This document shows positions 1 through 8,645 of a stretch of DNA of 64,000 nt, piece by piece (within the stretch, counting starts at the first letter, position 1; every line of letters starts with the position of its first letter). Position numbers and translations under genes: made by a program. Source of the DNA: Streptomyces sp. CNH099 (lineage in GTDB: Bacteria; Actinomycetota; Actinomycetes; Streptomycetales; Streptomycetaceae); contig AZWL01000006.1 in the NCBI GenBank assembly GCA_000514715.1, positions 146,228 through 210,227 on the forward strand, given 5' to 3'. The notes below the pieces were generated by a model that ran no database searches, was not told the origin of the DNA, and saw nothing but the letters and a program-made list of their open reading frames with translations.

Positions 1-621
1 GAGGCGCTGCGGGAGGTCGCGGCCATGGACGGTCTCGGCTTCCGCGTTCGGCAGGAGGGGCGGGGGCTGTTCTTCGACGTGTACGAGCCGGAGGACCGCA
101 CGGCCACCGCTCGCTTCTCCAGGGCTCTGGGCAATCTCCGCTCCTTGCACTTCCGGCGCTCGGCCCCGCTCCTCACGCACGCCATCGTGGGCGGCGGCGG
201 GGAGGGCGCGGACCGGATCATCGCCGAGGCCGAGGACGTCGCCGCCGAGAACGAGTGGTACCGGGTGGAGCAGTTCCTGGACAGCCGGGGCGCCGAGGAC
301 GATTCCCAGGGGGAGCTGACGCGCGCCGGTAAGGCGGCGCTGGCGGAGGGCGCGCAGCCGGTGCGGCTGGTCACGACGACGGTTGACACCGAGGACCTGC
401 GAGCGGGCCGGGACTACAGCCTCGGCGACCGGGTGACCGTGGCGCTGCCCGAGGGACTGGAGGTCACCGACGTGGTGCGGGCCATCCATCTGCGGGCCAC
501 GCCGGACGAGGGGGAGCGGGTCACCTCGCTCGTCGGCAGCCCGGAGTCGACCACCGACACCCGGAGTGTTCACCTGATTCGTGAGCTGGGCAGACGGCTC
601 GGCCGACTGGAAGCGAGGTAG
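1..621 (+). CDS. Phage tail protein, ReqiPepy6 Gp37-like, 3' part
   Basis: The frame is open from the first base of the window, so only the C-terminal ~206 residues are present; ATG at 25 is internal or coincidental. The sequence has the look of the siphovirus ReqiPepy6 Gp37-like tail proteins common in Streptomyces prophages and tail-like particles: a beta-rich domain followed by a C-terminal part with the pattern YSLGDRVTVALPEG, which in this family is a late virion-structure domain. It ends in a helix rich in Arg and Leu. The next gene starts 6 bases downstream on the same strand, consistent with a tail-gene operon continuing from the left. The family call rests on recalled similarity, not a search. 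Confidence 0.6.
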   Translation, partial: EALREVAAMDGLGFRVRQEGRGLFFDVYEPEDRTATARFSRALGNLRSLHFRRSAPLLTHAIVGGGGEGADRIIAEAEDVAAENEWYRVEQFLDSRGAEDDSQGELTRAGKAALAEGAQPVRLVTTTVDTEDLRAGRDYSLGDRVTVALPEGLEVTDVVRAIHLRATPDEGERVTSLVGSPESTTDTRSVHLIRELGRRLGRLEAR

Positions 622-627
622 CACCAC

Positions 628-1602
628 ATGGCCCAGGTCTCCTGGCCCTCACCCGAGCACAACGACCGGGTCGTCACCGACGCGGAGTACGAGGCCATCG
701 CGGCACGTTTCAGCGACGACGGCGTGCTGGGCGGCCCGGATGACGACTCCGTGGTGGACACCCCGGGCGGCCTGCGGATCTCCGTGCGGGCCGGCAAGCG
801 CGCGTCCCTGCGGGGACACGCCTGGTACGCGGGGGACACCGACGACGTCGTCCCGATCGATCCCAACGACGCCGGGGAACCCCGCACGGACCTGGTGGTG
901 CTGCGGCTGGACCGCTCCCGGTGGACTGTCCGTGCCGTCGTGAAGAAGGGCACACCCGGTGCCGGCGCCCCGGCCCTGGTCCGCGACCCGGGCGACACCG
1001 GCGTGTGGGAGATGCGCCTGGCGACGGTGACCGTGCCGGCCGGGGCCACCTCGGTGCAGGTCACGCCCGCGGAGGAGTACGTCGGCTCGCGCGTCCGCCC
1101 GGCGCGCTCGCTGAACGGCGAACCCGCCCTGACCCATCCGGCGCTGGGCGAGATCCAGTTCGAGCCCGGTACGCCCCGCTGGCTCGGCTGGGACGGTTCC
1201 CGGTGGCGCACTCTCCACACGTACGAAACGGAGGAGCTGATCGACCTCCCCGACGCCGGGGAGGAGGGGGGCGGGGAAATGGAGTGGGAACGGGACTACA
1301 GCTCGTTCATCGTCCACCGTGCCGGGACCGCGCACCTGCGCCTGTCCGGCATGAGATGTGCCGTCAGGGAGATCCCGGCCGACCAGGACACGCGCCTGCC
1401 CGTGGAGATCCCGCCGCACCTGATGCCTCCCCGGCGCCACCAGTTCGCCCTGGTCTACCTCACGGGTCACCGGGTCGGACGCCTCCGGATCTATTACGCC
1501 GGGGAGCCGGATGTGGCCGGTCAGGTCTGGCTGAGCCAGCATCCGGGCCTGGTCGAGGGGAATTATCTGTACGGCCAGAGCGTCAGCTGGGCCGTGGACT
1601 GA
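628..1602 (+). CDS. Putative phage minor tail / baseplate-like protein
   Basis: A 324-residue protein directly after the Gp37-like gene. The N-terminal ~140 residues (WPSPEHNDRVVTDAEYEAI, then LRISVRAGKRASLRGHAWYA and LVVLRLDRSRWTV) resemble Streptomyces phage tail-tip proteins that carry a baseplate-wedge-like beta domain. The C-terminal ~100 residues form a separate beta-rich region with aromatic residues. No signal peptide or membrane segment is visible, as expected for a virion protein. Nothing on the same strand follows for about 4.9 kb, so this is the end of the module in this window. Function is inferred mainly from position and general resemblance. Confidence 0.5.
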   Translation: MAQVSWPSPEHNDRVVTDAEYEAIAARFSDDGVLGGPDDDSVVDTPGGLRISVRAGKRASLRGHAWYAGDTDDVVPIDPNDAGEPRTDLVVLRLDRSRWTVRAVVKKGTPGAGAPALVRDPGDTGVWEMRLATVTVPAGATSVQVTPAEEYVGSRVRPARSLNGEPALTHPALGEIQFEPGTPRWLGWDGSRWRTLHTYETEELIDLPDAGEEGGGEMEWERDYSSFIVHRAGTAHLRLSGMRCAVREIPADQDTRLPVEIPPHLMPPRRHQFALVYLTGHRVGRLRIYYAGEPDVAGQVWLSQHPGLVEGNYLYGQSVSWAVD

Positions 1603-1731
1603 CCGGGCCGCAGGCGGGAGAGTGCGCGGTGGTGATCGCCGTGCCGCTGTCAGACTCCTGCTCCCGTTGCGGTCCGGCATGTGGTCACGACAGTGACCCG
1701 TCAGACACTCTCCGGTCCGTACGGCGTCGGT

Positions 1732-2991
1732 TCATCGCGGGAAGTACCTCTCGACGAACTCGTTGCGGAACTTTCCCGCCGGGTCGAGCCGCGCCATCAG
1801 CCGCTGGGCATCCTCGTAACGCTCGTACAGTCCGCCGACATCCTGCGGACGCATCGTGAACAGCTTCCCCCAGTGCGGCCTGGCGCCGAAGGGGGAGAGT
1901 GCCCGTTCGACGGCCTCCAGAACGGGGGTCACAGCCGCGGTGTCGGGAATCCAGGTGAAGTGGAACGCCACCGTGTCCCGCTGGTGGCCCGGGCTCAGCC
2001 AGAGGTCGTCGGCCGCGACCGTGCGTACCTCGCCCACCTGCAGCACGGGGGCCATGCGGGCCCTGATCCGGTGCAGCGCCTGGAAGGCCGCGACCGCGTC
2101 GGAGCGTGCGACGAAGTACTCCGACTGCAGTTCCTCGCCGCTGCTCGGCGTGAACTCAAGCCGGAAGTGCGGAAGCCGCGCATGCCAGGGTCCCGGCACG
2201 CCGTCCTGCCGGGTGCAGAAGGTGGCCGGCTGGCCGGGCACGGGGTGCCGGGGCCCGTCCGCGAGGGTGGCGTCCAGCCACCGCGGGGCGGCCGGTTGCG
2301 GGCCCTCGGCGCCGACGCGCCGCTTGAGCCACACCTGGTCGATGCGGTCGGTTCGCCACGTGGTGAACAGGCTGACGCTGTGGGCCGCCGACATCACCTC
2401 GTCGAACCGCTCGTACAGCTGCCGGAGCGGCAGCCCCTCGTAGACCCACTGCTGTACGTCGTAGGCGGGTACGAGGTCGAGGGTGACACGCGTGACGATG
2501 CCGAGAGCGCCCAGCGAGACCACCGCGCCGGCGAACTCCTGGTCGCCGCGTTCCCACGCCAGCAACTCGCCGCCCGCCGTGACCAGTTCGAGCGCGCGCA
2601 CCGCCGTGGCGAGGCTGCCGAGGCGGTGGCCCGAGCCGTGGGTCCCGGTGGCGCACGCGCCGGCGACCGAGATGTGCGGGAGCGAACCGAGGTTGTGCAG
2701 CGCGAACCCGGCCTCGTGCAGGGCGCCGGTGAACTCCCCGAAGCGCATGCCCGCGCTGACGCCGACCGTGCCGGCCTGCTCGTCCACCTCCACCAGCCGG
2801 GGCAGCCCGGCCACGGAGACGAGGTCGCCCCCGGTGTCGGCCAGCGTGCTGAAGGAGTGGCCGGTGCCCAGGGCCCGTACTTCCCCGCTGGCGGCGACCA
2901 GTTCCTGCAGCTCCGCCACCGAGGACGGAGTGCGTGCACGTCTCGCCCGAAACGCCACGTTGCCGGCCCAGTTCCGCATCCCCAGACCCAC
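1732..2991 (-). CDS. xyoA: Alditol oxidase (xylitol/sorbitol oxidase)
   Basis: FAD-dependent oxidase of 419 residues that oxidises the terminal hydroxyl of sugar alcohols (xylitol, sorbitol) to an aldehyde with O2, giving H2O2; probably cytoplasmic. Length and sequence follow S. coelicolor AldO (418 residues) closely from end to end. The FAD-binding part holds GTGHSF near residues 42-47, whose His45 corresponds to the His that binds FAD covalently, and PHISVAGACATGTHGSG near 106-122. The C-terminal half has TFCTRQDGVPGPWH, FTPSSGEELQSEY and RPHWGK, including the conserved active-site His and Lys. An in-frame ATG four codons in (2979) is an alternative start. The gene stands alone between the tail module and a decayed region. 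Confidence 0.9.
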   Translation of the reverse strand: MGLGMRNWAGNVAFRARRARTPSSVAELQELVAASGEVRALGTGHSFSTLADTGGDLVSVAGLPRLVEVDEQAGTVGVSAGMRFGEFTGALHEAGFALHNLGSLPHISVAGACATGTHGSGHRLGSLATAVRALELVTAGGELLAWERGDQEFAGAVVSLGALGIVTRVTLDLVPAYDVQQWVYEGLPLRQLYERFDEVMSAAHSVSLFTTWRTDRIDQVWLKRRVGAEGPQPAAPRWLDATLADGPRHPVPGQPATFCTRQDGVPGPWHARLPHFRLEFTPSSGEELQSEYFVARSDAVAAFQALHRIRARMAPVLQVGEVRTVAADDLWLSPGHQRDTVAFHFTWIPDTAAVTPVLEAVERALSPFGARPHWGKLFTMRPQDVGGLYERYEDAQRLMARLDPAGKFRNEFVERYFPR

Positions 2992-3067
2992 CGAAGCTCC
3001 TCTGCGCTGCTTGCGACCGGATCGCCGCCGACGTCATGTCGGACCGGGGCCGGCCCGATGACACCGT

Positions 3068-3675
3068 CTACCACATCGCGCCGCCCGGCGGGGACCCCGC
3101 CGTGGAGCGCGCCATGGCCGCGGAGGCGCTCGGCAGTGACACCACGGGACCGTGGGCCATCACGTGGTCACCGGGGTGGGCAGTCGCCCGCGTGCGCAGC
3201 GGGGCGGTCTCCACCACCTGGCCCCCGTCGCCGCTGGCGAACAGGGCCAGCCGGTAGGACCCTTCGGGCACCTCGATCTCCTGCCGGGTGCCTCCGCCGC
3301 TCACCTGCAACGCGAACCGACTTGAGTGCGCGCCGCCCTCGACATTGGTCACACTGCCGCCGGTGTTGTTCCACCCGCGCGCCTCGGAGAGGTGTTCCAG
3401 CCGTGCGGGTCCGAGGCCGCCGTGCAGTAGGTGCCGTCGAGCTGGAACATGGCGTTGCCCTCACGGCCGTCGGAGTGGCGGCCCCACCTCCACGGCCCTG
3501 CTCGGACAACGCGACGAGAGGGCCGCTTGCCTCGGTCTCGCCGCCGGCTCCGTTCTCCGTTGCAGCAACGAGACGGGTTGCCGAGAGCAGTGCGCCTGTC
3601 AACGCGAACACCGATGCGGCGACGAACAGCCGCCGACGCCTGTGAGCTTCGGGGAATGTACGTGTCGTGATCCAT
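3068..3675 (-). pseudogene. Frameshifted remnant of a secreted protein
   Basis: A clear ribosome site (AAAGGAGGG) precedes ATG at 3675, but that frame leaves sense after about ten residues (MDHDTYIP). A signal-peptide-like stretch, RRRRLFVAASVFALTGALLS, is in a second frame just downstream. The reading then has to pass back through GNAMFQLDGTYCTAASD and finally into a third frame, SRFALQVSGGGTRQEIEVPE, which ends at 3068. At least two or three frame changes are needed to connect plausible protein, so I read this as a broken gene for a secreted protein. I do not recognise the mature domain. Sequencing error is a formal alternative. Confidence 0.5.
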
Positions 3676-3752
3676 CCTTATCCCTCCTTTCGCTCGGAGC
3701 GGCGCGAAGGCGGCGCAGAGACCTGCTCTGACACCGCTTCCGCGCGGCGGGC

Positions 3753-4062
3753 TTATTCCTGGACGAACTCCCAGGAGGTGTCGTCGCCGGCGGCGTCCTC
3801 GGGAAGGCGGTCGCGTGCGGCGACGTCGCCGTACAGGCTCCAGCGCATCCAGTCCACGCAGGTGAGGGGGATGCGGTCATCGTGCCAGTGGCTGGAGTGG
3901 TCTGCGCCGAGGAAGGTGAGGAACGCCTTGGGCGCGGGCAGTTCCTCGTAGGCCCGGCGGCCTTCGGCGTAGGGGCAGGTGGGGTCCTGGTCGCCGTACA
4001 CGAACAGGACCTTGGCCGCGACCTGGCCGCTGGGATCGCCCATGTCGACGGTGGACTGCGAC
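3753..4062 (-). pseudogene. C-terminal fragment of an alpha/beta hydrolase
   Basis: About 100 codons encode the end of an esterase/lipase-type alpha/beta hydrolase: VAAKVLFVYGDQDPTCPY (the acid-residue strand), a helix EGRRAYEELPAPKAF and FLGADHSSHWHD, where the catalytic-His loop is expected. The nucleophile Ser motif and the whole N-terminal half are missing. Upstream the same frame turns into the out-of-frame reading of the neighbouring JetD remnant, so the left part of the enzyme has been deleted and replaced. There is no start codon or ribosome site at the fragment boundary, which lies somewhere between about 4060 and the JetD stop at 4117. Confidence 0.55.
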
Positions 4063-4116
4063 GGCAGCGGCCGCGACCCGGGCCGGGCCGTACTTCCCGC
4101 TGGCTCGCGTTTGGGG

Positions 4117-5298
4117 TTACTTCTGCGTGGCCAGGTCGGCGAGCAGCAGGGGCAGCATGCGCTCTTCCATGACGGCGCGGCCGGTTTCGCGCATGCGCCG
4201 GGCGAGGGCGGGGTCCCAGGGGCTGGGGGCGGGGGAGCCGCGCAGGGGCTCGGAGTCTCCCGCCGCCAGGGCGCTTTCGTGGTCGGCGGCGGACATGCGC
4301 CAGGGCTGCGCGGTGTAGCGGGTGGCGGCCGAGGCGGTGGTGCGTAGGCCGGTCCAGTCGAAGTCGCCGCGCCAGCGGATGGTGACGCCCCGCCCGGTGC
4401 AGGGTGGTGAGCAGCCGGTGGCAGGCCGCGGACGGGTTGCCCCCGGTGCGGATCAGCGGGCCTGTGGCGGGGGCGGCGACGGCGGCCCGCAGGACGGAGG
4501 GGTTCTCGCAGACGTGGACCACCCCCGCAGCCGGGGTGACCGGCATGGTGACGAGGTGGTGCCGCGTGACCGGCAGGCCGAGGACGAGGACGTGGCTGGA
4601 GAGGCCGTCGGTGAGGACACCGGCTGATTCCCACAGGGTGCGTTCGGCTTCCCCGCCGCGGGGTGGGGCGGTGTGGGAGCGGAGGGCGAGGGCGCGCAGG
4701 ATCAGCCCGGCGAGGGGAGTGGCGCCCGGTGCCTTGGTGTCGCCGGTGGCGCGTTCGGCGAGGACCGGCAGCGGGAGGCCGGGGGCGGGGGGCAGGTCCA
4801 GGGCCGCGACGGCCGCGGTGACCTGGCCGGTCTCGCCGCGCCGGATCAGCCGGGTGAGCGTGCCGTCGGCGCGCAGCCCCGCGGCCCATGCGTCGTACCA
4901 GGCGCACCCGGCGTGCCGTCCCGCCGCCAGCACGGCCGTTGCGGTGTCGCGGGCCGCCTCCTCGGCTGAGATACGTTCGGTGCGCGGGGTGATGCGGCCG
5001 GTCAGTGCCTGCACCGCGGTGTGCAGGTCGGGGCGACGGCGGCGTCGGCCAGGGTGGCGGCGAGTTTCCGCGGCGGGATGGTGACCGGGCCGGAGGAGTG
5101 GCCGCCGCCCCCGGCCCGGCCGGAGCCCAGCAGGGCGCGGATCGCGTGGAGTTCGTCGCCTGCGGGATGCCGCGGCACGAGCGTGCCGGTCAGCGGCCGG
5201 CCCAGTTCGACGCGACGGGCGAGCGCGGCGACGAGCCGGGCGAGGGCCGGATCGCCCAAGGTGCGGCGCAGCCGCGGCAGATCGACGTCGGGGCTCAT
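4117..5298 (-). pseudogene. Wadjet JetD-like (TIGR02679/DUF2399) gene, two frameshifts
   Basis: Repaired, this reads as a ~393-residue TIGR02679-type protein, the JetD nuclease subunit of type II Wadjet anti-plasmid systems. It starts at ATG 5298 (MSPDVDLPRLRRTLGDPALA), runs to LADAAVAP, then needs one extra base near 5030 to continue as DLHTAVQALTGRITPRTE. It goes through VCENPSVLRAA and then needs one base removed near 4390, in GGCGGGGCG, to enter VTIRWRGDFDWTGLRTTA, the GDFDWxG motif of the Toprim-like DUF2399 domain. It ends ..LLLADLATQK at 4117. The two shifts cancel and the total length is a multiple of three. Its start overlaps the JetC remnant by ATGA. Family assignment is from memory of the motifs. 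Confidence 0.62.
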
Positions 5299-5590
5299 CG
5301 CGCCGGCCGGTCAGGACAGTCCGCCGTCGGCCGCGCCCGGGCCCGGCTCGCGCGGGGTGGGCAGGCGGGCCGGCGGGCGCGGCGTTCGACGCGTACGGGG
5401 TCGTGGCCGTCCCATTCCCAGGTGGTCACGTGGACGGCGCCGACGCCGTCGCGGCGCACCAGGGGGTGGCGGCAAGCCCCGGGACGGTGGGGTAGAAGCC
5501 CCATTCGCGCTCGGAGTTCATCACCACGTCCGGGTCGAGGGTGGCCAGCAGGCCGTGGCCTCTCCCGCGACGATCCGCCATCTCGACCCG
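5295..5590 (-). pseudogene. JetC-like (TIGR02680) C-terminal remnant, frameshifted
   Basis: Only the extreme C-terminus survives: GHGLLATLDPDVVMNSER followed by EWGFYPTVPGLAATP in one frame, then, after a missing base near 5460, LVRRDGVGAVHVTTWEWDG in another. That pattern matches the end of the SMC-like JetC (TIGR02680) ATPase, which in type II Wadjet operons sits immediately 5' of JetD, exactly as here. The stop TGA overlaps the JetD start (ATGA at 5295-5298), the fossil of a translationally coupled pair. Walker B and everything N-terminal are gone, cut off near the 3' end of the neighbouring oxidoreductase gene (5639). JetA and JetB are absent. Confidence 0.5.
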
Positions 5591-5638
5591 AGGCCCTTCC
5601 GTGACCCGGCCTTTTCCGCATGCCCCGGGGCCCCGGCG

Positions 5639-6460
5639 CTACGCGGTCGCTTCCGGGCGGGTGGCGGCGGCGGTGGCGACGGCTGCGTCCAGCGGGTCGC
5701 GGGCCGGGCGGCCGAGGAGGGCCGCCAGGTCGGGGGCGGTGGCGTCCAGGAAGCCGTGGCGGACGCCGGTGGCGATCGAGGCGAGCATGGGCGGCTGGAA
5801 GGGCAGCAGTCCCGGTGTCTCGTCGAGGAGCCTGCGCCGGTACTCGCCCAGGCTGAGGGTGCGGTGCGGGACGCCCAGCCGGTCAGCCACCTGCCCCGCC
5901 GTGATCGGCGTGCCGACGAGGTCGTGGACGCGCCCGTCGTGCGGTGCCGGGTCCGCCGCGACGGTCGCCGCGGCCTCGGCGAGGTCGTCGCGTGCGACCG
6001 CGGCCAGGGCGCCGTCGCCGAACGCGGACTCCACGCCGTCGCCGGACCACCTCAGCAGACCGCCGAAGAGTTCGGCGTAGAGGCCGTTGCGCAGGATCGT
6101 CCACGGCAGCCCGCTCGCCCGCACCAGGCGTTCGGTCGCGCGGTGCGCGAGCGCGAAGCCGAGATGGTCGCCGGCGCCGGTCAGGCTCGTGTAGACGACG
6201 TGGCGGACGCCGTCCCGGACGGCGGCGTCCAGGACCGCCTCGTGCCGTCCGACGACCTGGTCGTCCTCGGCGTAGCCGGCGGAGACCAGCACCAGGGTCG
6301 ACACACCGGCGAGGTCGAGGCTCGCGGGGTCGTCGAAGTCGAGACGGCGCACCCCCTCGCCGGGGGTCCGGCTGCCGCCCGTCGCCGCGGTGCCCCGGGC
6401 GTGCAGCGCCGCGAGGGTGGCCGCGCCGAGGTTCCCGTTCGCTCCGGTCACCAGGATCAT
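5639..6460 (-). CDS. NAD(P)-binding oxidoreductase, NmrA/QOR2-like
   Basis: A 273-residue atypical short-chain dehydrogenase fold. The N-terminus has the NAD(P)-binding glycine motif MILVTGANGNLGAATL. Later features are VVYTSLTGAG near residue 92 and LPWTILRNGLYAE near 119, typical of the NmrA/YtfG (QOR2) group of quinone oxidoreductases. The C-terminal part ends GFLDATAPDLAALLGRPA, also typical of the group. It is divergent from an HxlR regulator with 87 bases between the start codons, the same arrangement as qor2-qorR in other bacteria. I infer an NADPH-dependent quinone or electrophile reductase induced by redox stress; the substrate is unknown. Confidence 0.8.
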   Translation of the reverse strand: MILVTGANGNLGAATLAALHARGTAATGGSRTPGEGVRRLDFDDPASLDLAGVSTLVLVSAGYAEDDQVVGRHEAVLDAAVRDGVRHVVYTSLTGAGDHLGFALAHRATERLVRASGLPWTILRNGLYAELFGGLLRWSGDGVESAFGDGALAAVARDDLAEAAATVAADPAPHDGRVHDLVGTPITAGQVADRLGVPHRTLSLGEYRRRLLDETPGLLPFQPPMLASIATGVRHGFLDATAPDLAALLGRPARDPLDAAVATAAATRPEATA

Positions 6461-6547
6461 GTGAGTCGCCGTCCTCCGTCGTGGTTCTCATCGGTAACTA
6501 CGCTTGATCCTCGACCGCCCGTTCGCAGGCCACAAGAAGGCAGTCTG

Positions 6548-6970
6548 ATGTCACTCACGCACACCGGGGTAACCACCGCCCCCGCCGACCTGGCCCCCTG
6601 CGGGCGCGAGGACCACCCCGACTGCGGCATCCGCGACGTCCTGGACCGCATCGGGGACAAGTGGTCGGTGCTCGTGATCGTCGAACTCGCCGGCGGGCCG
6701 CGCCGGTTCCGCGAGCTGCAGCGCGCCATCGACGGCATCTCCCAGCGCATGCTCACCCTCACCGTGCGCCGGCTGGAACGCGACGGCCTGGTGCTGCGCA
6801 CCGTGTACCCGACCGTCCCCGCCCGGGTCGACTACCGTCTGACCGAGACCGGGACCGGCCTGACCCACCTCGTCAAGGCGCTCGCGGACTGGTCCCGTAC
6901 GCACCGTGCCGTCATCGCCGAGGCGCGGCACGCCTACGACCGGGCCCACCCCGACCACGACATCCGCTGA
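6548..6970 (+). CDS. HxlR-family transcriptional regulator
   Basis: A 140-residue winged-helix regulator of the HxlR/YodB group: CGIRDVLDRIGDKWSVLVI is the start of the HTH domain and RRFRELQRAIDGISQRMLT the recognition region, followed by the wing. Two N-terminal cysteines (CGREDHPDC) occupy the place where redox-sensing HxlR proteins such as HypR, YodB and QorR carry their reactive Cys. ATG at 6548 gives the family's usual start and length; a longer upstream frame is not protein-like. Divergent from the NmrA-type oxidoreductase, which it probably represses until oxidised. Confidence 0.85.
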   Translation: MSLTHTGVTTAPADLAPCGREDHPDCGIRDVLDRIGDKWSVLVIVELAGGPRRFRELQRAIDGISQRMLTLTVRRLERDGLVLRTVYPTVPARVDYRLTETGTGLTHLVKALADWSRTHRAVIAEARHAYDRAHPDHDIR

Positions 6971-7095
6971 CGGCGACCGCCGCCGGAAGACCGTCGCCGA
7001 ACCTGCCACCGCGGAAAGAACCGACGATGCACCGCCGTGACCGCCGCACGCCCGGCCCCGGGCCCGCGGGCGCGGACCGCGGCGGCGGGCGCCGC

Positions 7096-7458
7096 TCAGC
7101 CGCCGTAGTGGTGCAGCGCCTGGCCCATGGCGGCGAGCACCGAGGGCTCGACGCGGTAGAAGACCCAGGTGCCGCGGCGCTCGGAGGTGAGCAGGCCGGC
7201 CTCCTTGAGCTTCTTCAGGTGGTGGCTCACGGTGGGCTGGGAGACGCCGACGTCGGAGATGTCGCACACGCACGCCTCGCCGCCCTCGTGCGAGGCGACC
7301 GCGGAGAACAGCCGCAGCCGCACCGGGTCGGACAGCGCCTTGAACATGGCGGCGGTGGTCACCGCCTCCTCGGCCGTCAGGGTCCGCTCGGTCAGCGGCG
7401 GGCAGCAGGGCGCGACGGTTTCCGGCTCAAGCACGGGGAGCAGCTTCGCGTTCGCCAT
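7096..7458 (-). CDS. arsR: ArsR-family metalloregulator
   Basis: A 120-residue ArsR/SmtB repressor. The core HTH reads FKALSDPVRLRLFSAVASHE, then ACVCDISDVGVSQPTVSHHL, and the wing RRGTWVFYRVEP. The CVC pair in the metal-binding helix is the classical As(III)/Sb(III) site, and an extra CC pair lies near residues 18-19 (APCCPPL), seen in some actinobacterial As sensors. It lies 24 bases downstream of the ArsO-like gene on the same strand, so it is likely the second gene of that transcript and autoregulated through the inverted repeat at 8553-8588. Confidence 0.88.
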   Translation of the reverse strand: MANAKLLPVLEPETVAPCCPPLTERTLTAEEAVTTAAMFKALSDPVRLRLFSAVASHEGGEACVCDISDVGVSQPTVSHHLKKLKEAGLLTSERRGTWVFYRVEPSVLAAMGQALHHYGG

Positions 7459-7482
7459 ACGTCTAGTTTCACACAGGTCGAA

Positions 7483-8541
7483 TCAGTCGGACCGGCCTAG
7501 CTGGCGGGCCAGCCGGCCGGCGACGCGGTCGGCGTCCCGGCCGACGCCGCGCAGCGAGTTGGAGGACAGGCTGCGCTGCCACTCCAGTCCGACGAATCCC
7601 AGGCCGGGACGGGCCGGGGCGACGCCGCCGCGGTGCCGCGGCCCGCCGGCCGGGCCGAGGACGCCCAGGGGGGCCAGATAGCCCAGGTCGGGCCGGTAGC
7701 CGGTGGCCAGCACGAGCGTGTCCACGGACTCGGCCGTACCGTCCGCCCAGATGACCTTGTCCCCGTCGAGGCCGGTGAAGAGGGGGCGGCGGTCGGGGGC
7801 GCCGGTGGCGACGGCGGCGCGGTAGCGGCCGTCGTCGATGACCATCTGGGTGGGCGGGACGGTGACGAAGCGGCCGAGCGGCGCCGTGTCGAGGCCGGTG
7901 ACGCCGAGCCAGAAGTGCAGGTCGCGGCCGAGGATGCGCTGGCGCGCGTAGCGCACGGGGCGGCGGGAGGCCAGCGTCACGGTCGCGTGCCGGGCCAGTT
8001 CGGCGCCGATCTGCACGGCGGAGTTGCCGGCGCCGACGACCACCACGCGCCCGCCCGCGTACAGCTCGGGCCGGCGGTAGTCGCCGGCGTGCAGCACGGT
8101 GCCGGTGAAGGACTCCAGGCCCGGCAGCGCGGGCCGGAACGGGCGTCCGAAGCTGCCGGACGCGCCGACCACCGCCCGCGCGGCGAGTTCCCGGCCGTCG
8201 TCGAGGGCGACGCGGAACCCCGTGCCGGCGGCGCTGACCTCCCGTACCCGGCTGCCGGTGCGCACCTCGGCGTCCAGGCCGGCGGCGTAGCGTTCCAGGT
8301 AGGCGGCGACCTCGTCGCGGTGCGGGTGGCGGTCCGGGTCGCCGGGGAAGTCCAGCCCCGGCAGCGCGCTGTACCGGGCGGGGGAGAAGAGGGTGAGGCT
8401 GTCGTAGTAGCGCGGCCAGGATCCGGCCGGCCGGTCGGAGGCTTCCAGCACCACGGGCGCCAGGCCGTGCCGGCGCAGCGCGTACGCCGCGGCCAGCCCC
8501 GACTGTCCACCGCCGACCACCGCCACGTCGAGCTGTTCCAT
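7483..8541 (-). CDS. arsO: Flavin-containing monooxygenase, ArsO-like
   Basis: A 352-residue class B flavoprotein monooxygenase-like enzyme. The FAD motif is VAVVGGGQSGLAAAYALRR at the N-terminus and the NADPH motif VVVVGAGNSAVQIGAELA is near residues 165-182, with LVLATGYRPDLGYL near the C-terminus. The short form (~350 residues) co-transcribed with arsR matches ArsO proteins of actinobacterial ars islands such as the Streptomyces linear-plasmid arsenic cluster. ATG 8541 is preceded by AAGGAGGATCC, a strong ribosome site. The role in metalloid resistance is inferred from context; no arsenite efflux pump or arsenate reductase lies in this window. Confidence 0.75.
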   Translation of the reverse strand: MEQLDVAVVGGGQSGLAAAYALRRHGLAPVVLEASDRPAGSWPRYYDSLTLFSPARYSALPGLDFPGDPDRHPHRDEVAAYLERYAAGLDAEVRTGSRVREVSAAGTGFRVALDDGRELAARAVVGASGSFGRPFRPALPGLESFTGTVLHAGDYRRPELYAGGRVVVVGAGNSAVQIGAELARHATVTLASRRPVRYARQRILGRDLHFWLGVTGLDTAPLGRFVTVPPTQMVIDDGRYRAAVATGAPDRRPLFTGLDGDKVIWADGTAESVDTLVLATGYRPDLGYLAPLGVLGPAGGPRHRGGVAPARPGLGFVGLEWQRSLSSNSLRGVGRDADRVAGRLARQLGRSD

Positions 8542-8552
8542 GGATCCTCCTT

Positions 8553-8588
8553 GATTCGAGAAGCGTCTATGTTGACGCTTATCGAATC
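8553..8588. promoter_or_regulatory. Inverted repeat, probable ArsR operator
   Basis: GATTCGAGAAGCGTC, six bases, then GACGCTTATCGAATC: arms of 15 bp with a single mismatch, centred between the divergent arsO-like and flavoprotein genes. The repeat ends 11 bases upstream of the arsO-like start codon. Size, symmetry and the ATTCGA/TCGAAT ends suit an ArsR/SmtB dimer covering both promoters. Confidence 0.75.
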
Positions 8589-8645
8589 AGATGCCATGCT
8601 GTCCGCACAAGCATCGAAGGCTGTCGAAGCAGAGGAGCCACCGTC

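Noticed and set aside
1683..1698. GGTCAC-GACA-GTGACC hairpin
   Set aside because: Six-bp stem without a T-rich tail, 81 bases after the tail gene; too weak to call a terminator.
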